Shown here one piece after another: positions 8,001 through 10,279 of a DNA stretch of 10,279 nucleotides. The translations under genes were made by a program, and so were the position numbers. This DNA comes from Anaerolineae bacterium (GTDB taxonomy: Bacteria; Chloroflexota; Anaerolineae; 4572-78; J111), in assembly GCA_020433785.1 (NCBI GenBank), contig JAGRCC010000026.1:1-10279 (forward strand), given 5' to 3'. The notes beneath the pieces were generated by a model. It worked only from the letters and a program-made list of their open reading frames with translations. It was not told where the DNA came from and ran no database searches. Position 1 is the first letter of the stretch. The number at the start of each line of letters is the position of its first letter.

Positions 8001-9358
8001 AACGGAAAGATCCAGCGAAAAGGCGAGTGCAGTTGATTCCAGCCGGGCAGGCCGTAGAAGAGAAGCGCGTACAGCGGCGTCCCAAAGGCAAACAGCAGCG
8101 ATAGAACCGCCAGCGTCGCAAAGATAAAAACGCTATGGCGAGCCGGACCGGTAGCCGGCGAGCCGGTGGTTCCTTTCTGTGAGCGTCGATCATCGAGCCA
8201 GGCTTTGCCGGCCTGCAACACGGCCAGTCCGGCTAAAACCAGGGGTAAGATTCCGACGTAAGCGCCGGCTTCGACCGCTGTTTTGGTATCCCAACTGGTG
8301 CAGTTAGGGCACAGGGGGTTGATCTCGCCATTAGCATTGAGGCCGAGCGGCTGCCACTGTCGCGTCACCACATCGAAATATCCGTGGTGGGCCGGGCTGC
8401 CGAAAAAATCAGGGATGACGAAAGAGATAATGCGGCGCAGCGGTAAGGCCCATCCCCGCACTTGGGCCAGTGTAACCGAATTATCACGGAAGTTCTGGGT
8501 AACAACCTCGTACATCGGCACCAATTGCACCGCGCCCAAGCCGATGCCCAGGATAATCATCGCCAGCAGCCAGCCCCCCAAAATTAGCGCATAGCGTGGG
8601 GTGGCCTGCTTTCGCCACAACATAACCAGCCGGCAAGCCGCGTAAAAACCGCCGACCAGCAGCGTGTAGTAGGTGATCTCGACGTGGCCGGCCAGAGTTT
8701 GTACGCCCAGCACCAGCGCTCCCGCGACGATGTAGGGGATGGGCGAATAGCCGGTCAGGCCCTTTTCTTCTTGTTTACGGATGATGATTTCGATAATAGC
8801 CAACAACAGCGGCAGCCAGACCGCGCCGGCCACGATCATAGTGAAGACCACACTGACAATAAAAAACGTGCTGAGCGAGAAGGTGAGGCCGGCTATCAGC
8901 GCCCCAATGCGATTGGCGCGCAGCACCCGCATGAAAATGTACATATTCATGCCGGCCAGCCACAGCTGGCTTACGGTGAACCAGCCGTAGGCTTTGCTCA
9001 GCGGGAGAAAGTAGAAGAGCAGCGTAAAAGGATACAGCGCCGAGTGCTGCCCGTTGGCCAAAAACGGATGGCCCGCCAGGATATAGGGATTCCACAGGGG
9101 AATTTGACCGGCAGCGATCGACTCGCGGATGAATGTTTTCCAGGCGTAATTTTCTAAGATCAGGTCGGACAGGAGTTGATTTTGGGGAAGCCCAACGCCT
9201 AACGCGTCCCGGTAGGATAGCCAGGGTTCGTAGGCAAACAGGTTATCAACGGGAAGGAGGGTGTCTGGCCCTAGCGTAACCGGCCAGAAGAGGAGCAGCG
9301 GCAGGAGCAGCAAGATAAGCCCGGCGAGAACATCAGACCGGTTGATGGCTCGAGACAA
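5006..9358 (-). CDS. YfhO-type GT-C membrane protein fused to a Wzx/MOP-type flippase, about 1450 residues
   Basis: Two full-length membrane proteins lie on one chain (numbering from TTG). Residues 1 to about 950 are YfhO-like. The first helix (9-31) leads into a loop with the acidic residues D38, E44 and D65; then come the LWNPYILAGHPFLANGQHSA motif near 88-107, many helices, and HSPFRWIFPFTLSIAVLAGLG. An extracytoplasmic beta-rich part contains LLGVRYI and YFPGWRAY, and a last helix precedes the linker GRLYRESEHD. Residues about 960-1450 are an oligosaccharide flippase (IKRVAKNSLVPM, ILQPEGAGQYAFAVAF, FRIDVFILKPVWGSAQVGYY). YfhO proteins are GT-C transferases using polyprenyl-phosphate sugars outside the membrane; Wzx proteins flip polyprenyl-linked glycans. 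The gene follows a GT2 donor synthase by 10 bases. An ATG at 9433 is in frame, but it overlaps the upstream gene by 65 bases and has no ribosome site. TTG at 9356-9358 has AGGAG 7 bases before it, so I prefer it. Oddities: an inserted repeat near residues 850-890 and a Lys-Ala/Glu-Ala hexamer tract. Confidence 0.88.
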   Translation of the reverse strand: MSRAINRSDVLAGLILLLLPLLLFWPVTLGPDTLLPVDNLFAYEPWLSYRDALGVGLPQNQLLSDLILENYAWKTFIRESIAAGQIPLWNPYILAGHPFLANGQHSALYPFTLLFYFLPLSKAYGWFTVSQLWLAGMNMYIFMRVLRANRIGALIAGLTFSLSTFFIVSVVFTMIVAGAVWLPLLLAIIEIIIRKQEEKGLTGYSPIPYIVAGALVLGVQTLAGHVEITYYTLLVGGFYAACRLVMLWRKQATPRYALILGGWLLAMIILGIGLGAVQLVPMYEVVTQNFRDNSVTLAQVRGWALPLRRIISFVIPDFFGSPAHHGYFDVVTRQWQPLGLNANGEINPLCPNCTSWDTKTAVEAGAYVGILPLVLAGLAVLQAGKAWLDDRRSQKGTTGSPATGPARHSVFIFATLAVLSLLFAFGTPLYALLFYGLPGWNQLHSPFRWIFPFTLSIAVLAGLGVTYLDATVSAKWKAKAKAEAETKNYNLAQPSFLGSVVYFLGWGLFWSGLVGLVVMLAALVIPGPFIQAASFVFDRSGLAQNAFADGRQFFGYQWPNFFKFCLMVMASGAVVRITRCPIFVPDKLTLGRGKSNRLPVWQPLAVIIVAVDLLVAGAGFNPAVDPALLDFKPEVVQWLENQQVDDPFFRLSSFDTPAGPGNKLFQANAGMTEHLFDVRGYDSIIPGQYARFMQLIQENGDLLFNRIGPIYYDGYAALDSALLDLLGVRYILTTVDINNPSYELVYDQEIRVYENTDALPRAFVVHEEMPVGDDLDFALRSLNPHQQIILDGESNGLGRNLGPEDAAAAIPTASSVEISDYTPNEVQLTVQVNQPGWLVLADTYFPGWRAYARPAPTTDQRPPTAELSSSEMVVNDSLPSTNLQPPDSPSPPPEIELTIHRANGNFRAVYVQPGEWQVRFRYSPRSFQLGAYGSFLTAALLVFLAGYWAWGRLYRESEHDSPIKRVAKNSLVPMVMALSNRIIDLAFALLMLRILQPEGAGQYAFAVAFIGMVEIITRFGLGTLVTRDVAADRNQRNRYLTNASILRLYLWLAAIPVMAVILAMYVVWGDTTVEVLVTIAIFAVGTFFSNLSDGLTALFYAHEKAEYPAGVSAITTFVRVTVGALVLLLGWGIIGLAGASLVANLTSFAILAYIMVTRIYRPHFEADPALQREMMGESFPLMINHLLSTIFFRIDVFILKPVWGSAQVGYYSAAYKYIDGINVVPQYFTLAIFPLMSRFAADSRESLVRAYILSLRLLLLLAIPIAVGTPFVAEELILFLAGESFVPDSVIVLQLLIWFLPFSFINQVTQYVLIAINQQRQLTRAFIIGVLFNTVTNLIFIPLYGYRAAAITTILSEWSLLIPFYLMVRQNLCVVPWFDVTWRPAAAGLVMGLTLWLVGDISFLATLVLGSAMYLAALAAFGGFNQQDMAALWRAIPLGKLKQTLRRNIA
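6693..6795. repeat. Low-complexity repeat insertion inside the YfhO domain
   Basis: Two repeat-like tracts flank a short spacer. GGGAGTCGGGAGGTTGGAGG plus TTAG (6694-6717) shares TTGGAGGTTAG and neighbouring words with the intergenic palindrome at 561-634. A GGCGGTT/GGTCGGT-type tract lies at 6764-6795. In frame they encode a Pro/Ser/Thr/Gln-rich segment (TTDQRPPT, then SLPSTNLQPPDSPSPPPE) that interrupts the YfhO loop between YFPGWRAY and HRANGNFRAV, which are normally close together. The reading frame is preserved, so the insertion seems tolerated in an exposed loop. Confidence 0.65.
7904..7930. repeat. Hexanucleotide tandem repeat, 4.5 units, in coding sequence
   Basis: Units CTCAGC, CTCAGC, CTTAGC, CTTAGC and a partial CTT. 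On the coding strand they read as AAGGCT/GAGGCT and encode Lys-Ala and Glu-Ala dipeptides (KAKAKAEAE), a charged linker next to a membrane helix of the YfhO domain. Because the unit is six bases, copy-number change would not shift the frame. Confidence 0.8.
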
Positions 9359-9365
9359 GCGCGAA

Positions 9366-9370
9366 CTCCT
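9366..9370 (-). promoter_or_regulatory. Ribosome-binding site selecting the TTG start of the YfhO-flippase gene
   Basis: AGGAG on the minus strand overlaps the TAG stop of the GT2 gene (9369-9371) and is 7 bases from TTG at 9358. This stop/ribosome-site overlap implies translational coupling of the two genes, and it makes the upstream ATG at 9433 unlikely as the start. Confidence 0.7.
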
Positions 9371-10124
9371 AGATTTCAGCCGATCGGGGCAGCGAGATGG
9401 GTTGGACTTTGCGGTGCCGCCATCGAATTTCAAACACGCGTAGGGCCGCCTCTATTTTGACCGGGACCGACATTTTACTCCTGCCGATGCGCCGATCTTC
9501 AAAATAAATCGGAATTTCCACAATACGGAGGTTGAGTTTTTCCGACACAAAGGCCATTTCCACTTGAAAGACATAGCCGTTGGAGTTGATGCGCTCCAGT
9601 CCGATGCGCTCCAGGGCGCTGCGTTTCCAGCACTTGAAGCCGGCGGTCGCATCTTTGGTTTCGACGCCCAATATACCGCGCGTCCAGATGGAATTAGCCC
9701 ACCAGCTCAAAAACCAGCGCCACCAACTCCAGCGTTCGTCCAACTGGCCGCCATCAATGTAACGCGAACCGACCACCACATCACAATCGCCAATTTTAGC
9801 CAGCATCTGCGGGATATAATTGGGCGAGTGGGAGAAATCGGCGTCCATTTGAATGATGTATTTGGCCCCGTTGTCCAAGGCCCAGCTAAAACCGGCAATA
9901 TAAGCGGTGCCTAAGCCTTGTTTGCCTTGGCGATGGATCACGTGCAGCCGGCCGGGATAGCACCTTTCCGCCAGTTGTTCGACAATTTGGCCCGTATTAT
10001 CGGGCGAGGCGTCATCGACGACTAATACATGCAAATCGTCCACATTTAGGGTGAGCAGTTCGGCCGTAATAGCCGAGATATTATTAGCTTCATTATAAGT
10101 TGGGATAACGACCACAGTTTTCAT
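9369..10124 (-). CDS. GT2 polyprenyl-phosphate sugar synthase, DPM1-type, 251 residues
   Basis: This is a cytoplasmic-face family 2 glycosyltransferase that, by family, transfers a sugar from a nucleotide donor to polyprenyl phosphate (mannose from GDP-mannose in dolichol-phosphate mannose synthases). The whole catalytic domain is present: [13 protein letters not shown] at the N-terminus, [13 protein letters not shown] at 33-45, the metal-binding DAD at 94-96 in [23 protein letters not shown] at 116-126, [11 protein letters not shown] at 158-168 and RRIGRSKMS at 211-219. There is no C-terminal membrane anchor, which fits the shorter, catalytic-domain-only type. The ATG at 10124 has only a weak GAGAAG before it. 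It is 25 bases after the stop of the preceding partial gene and 10 bases ahead of the YfhO-flippase fusion, whose ribosome site overlaps this stop. The context suggests it makes the lipid-linked sugar that the fusion protein flips and uses. Sugar identity cannot be read from the sequence. Confidence 0.92.
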   Translation of the reverse strand: MKTVVVIPTYNEANNISAITAELLTLNVDDLHVLVVDDASPDNTGQIVEQLAERCYPGRLHVIHRQGKQGLGTAYIAGFSWALDNGAKYIIQMDADFSHSPNYIPQMLAKIGDCDVVVGSRYIDGGQLDERWSWWRWFLSWWANSIWTRGILGVETKDATAGFKCWKRSALERIGLERINSNGYVFQVEMAFVSEKLNLRIVEIPIYFEDRRIGRSKMSVPVKIEAALRVFEIRWRHRKVQPISLPRSAEI

Positions 10125-10149
10125 ATTGCTTCTCTATCAAGTCAGTAAT

Positions 10150-10279
10150 TTAAGATGGTGATGTAAATTGAATGGTTGGCAGTAGACGTTGATTAAATTC
10201 CCCCCGCCAGTCCGGTCCGAGACGTATGAGTTCGGCGCGAATCGCTTCTGAGTCGGTCAGCAGTTTCGCCAGATTAATG
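10150..10279 (-). CDS. 3' end of an unrecognised gene, start beyond the window
   Basis: A minus-strand frame is open from the right edge to TAA at 10150-10152, giving the last 43 residues. They read NLAKLLTDSEAIRAELIRLG, then PDWRGEFNQRLLPTIQFTSPS. The amphipathic helical character and the absence of stops suggest a real C-terminus, but the fragment is too short for a family call. The stop is 25 bases ahead of the GT2 start with no terminator between, so it is probably the upstream member of the same glycan operon. Confidence 0.55.
   Translation of the reverse strand, partial: INLAKLLTDSEAIRAELIRLGPDWRGEFNQRLLPTIQFTSPS

Noticed and set aside
8684..9157. 157-codon plus-strand open frame
   Set aside because: It is antisense to the YfhO domain; its Gln/Arg/His-rich low-quality composition reflects the complement of a GC-rich membrane gene.
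9359..9433. 25-residue N-terminal extension of the YfhO-flippase protein
   Set aside because: It lies almost wholly inside the GT2 gene, has no ribosome site and no domain content; the TTG at 9358 is better supported.
10143..10152. Ten bases (CAGTAATTTA-like) shared with the palindrome at 943-981
   Set aside because: Short AT-rich match with no symmetry at this site; chance.

Overview
The window looks like chromosomal DNA from a Chloroflexota bacterium, probably Anaerolineae- or Caldilineae-like. This is inferred from content rather than a marker gene. The pointers are a giant STAND-NTPase/TPR/BTAD regulator, a DUF5317 membrane protein, a small NHLP-clan peptide, and short palindromic or low-complexity repeats of the GGAGATTAGAGATTGGAGG and GGTCGGTGGTCGG types. 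All recognised genes lie on the minus strand, so transcription runs from right to left.

Right part (about 10279 to 5006): a tightly packed surface-glycan or lipid-linked-sugar operon. It begins with the 3' end of an unrecognised gene (10150-10279). Next comes a GT2 polyprenyl-phosphate sugar synthase of the DPM1 type (9369-10124). Then, after only 10 bases and from a probable TTG start, comes a roughly 1450-residue membrane protein (5006-9358). That protein fuses a complete YfhO-type GT-C membrane protein to a complete Wzx/MOP-type flippase. The three parts match the logic of the known three-component glycosylation systems (GT2 donor synthase, flippase, YfhO transferase), but with two components on one chain. 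The YfhO part carries a low-complexity repeat insertion in a conserved loop and a hexanucleotide repeat tract.

Middle (4741-5005): 265 bases with no gene. It holds a 9-bp direct repeat at a 30-bp spacing and no convincing terminator.

Left-centre (1543-4740): a 1065-residue regulator with a P-loop STAND NTPase, a TPR array and a C-terminal winged helix plus BTAD. It is closed by a perfect bidirectional hairpin terminator (1471-1517).

Left (1 to about 1470): a run of small genes. A 42-residue hydrophobic peptide with a Gly-Gly and a 7-residue polar tail (1249-1377) is followed by a 73-residue NHLP/Os1348-clan-like peptide (977-1198). The latter's stop codon lies in a perfect 39-nt palindrome. 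An 86-residue unknown protein follows (659-919), then a mobile-looking imperfect palindrome (561-634) and the start of a DUF5317 membrane protein that runs off the left edge (1-484). The pairing of a TPR-containing regulator with an exported-looking micropeptide suggests a peptide-signalling or RiPP-related locus. That is a hypothesis.
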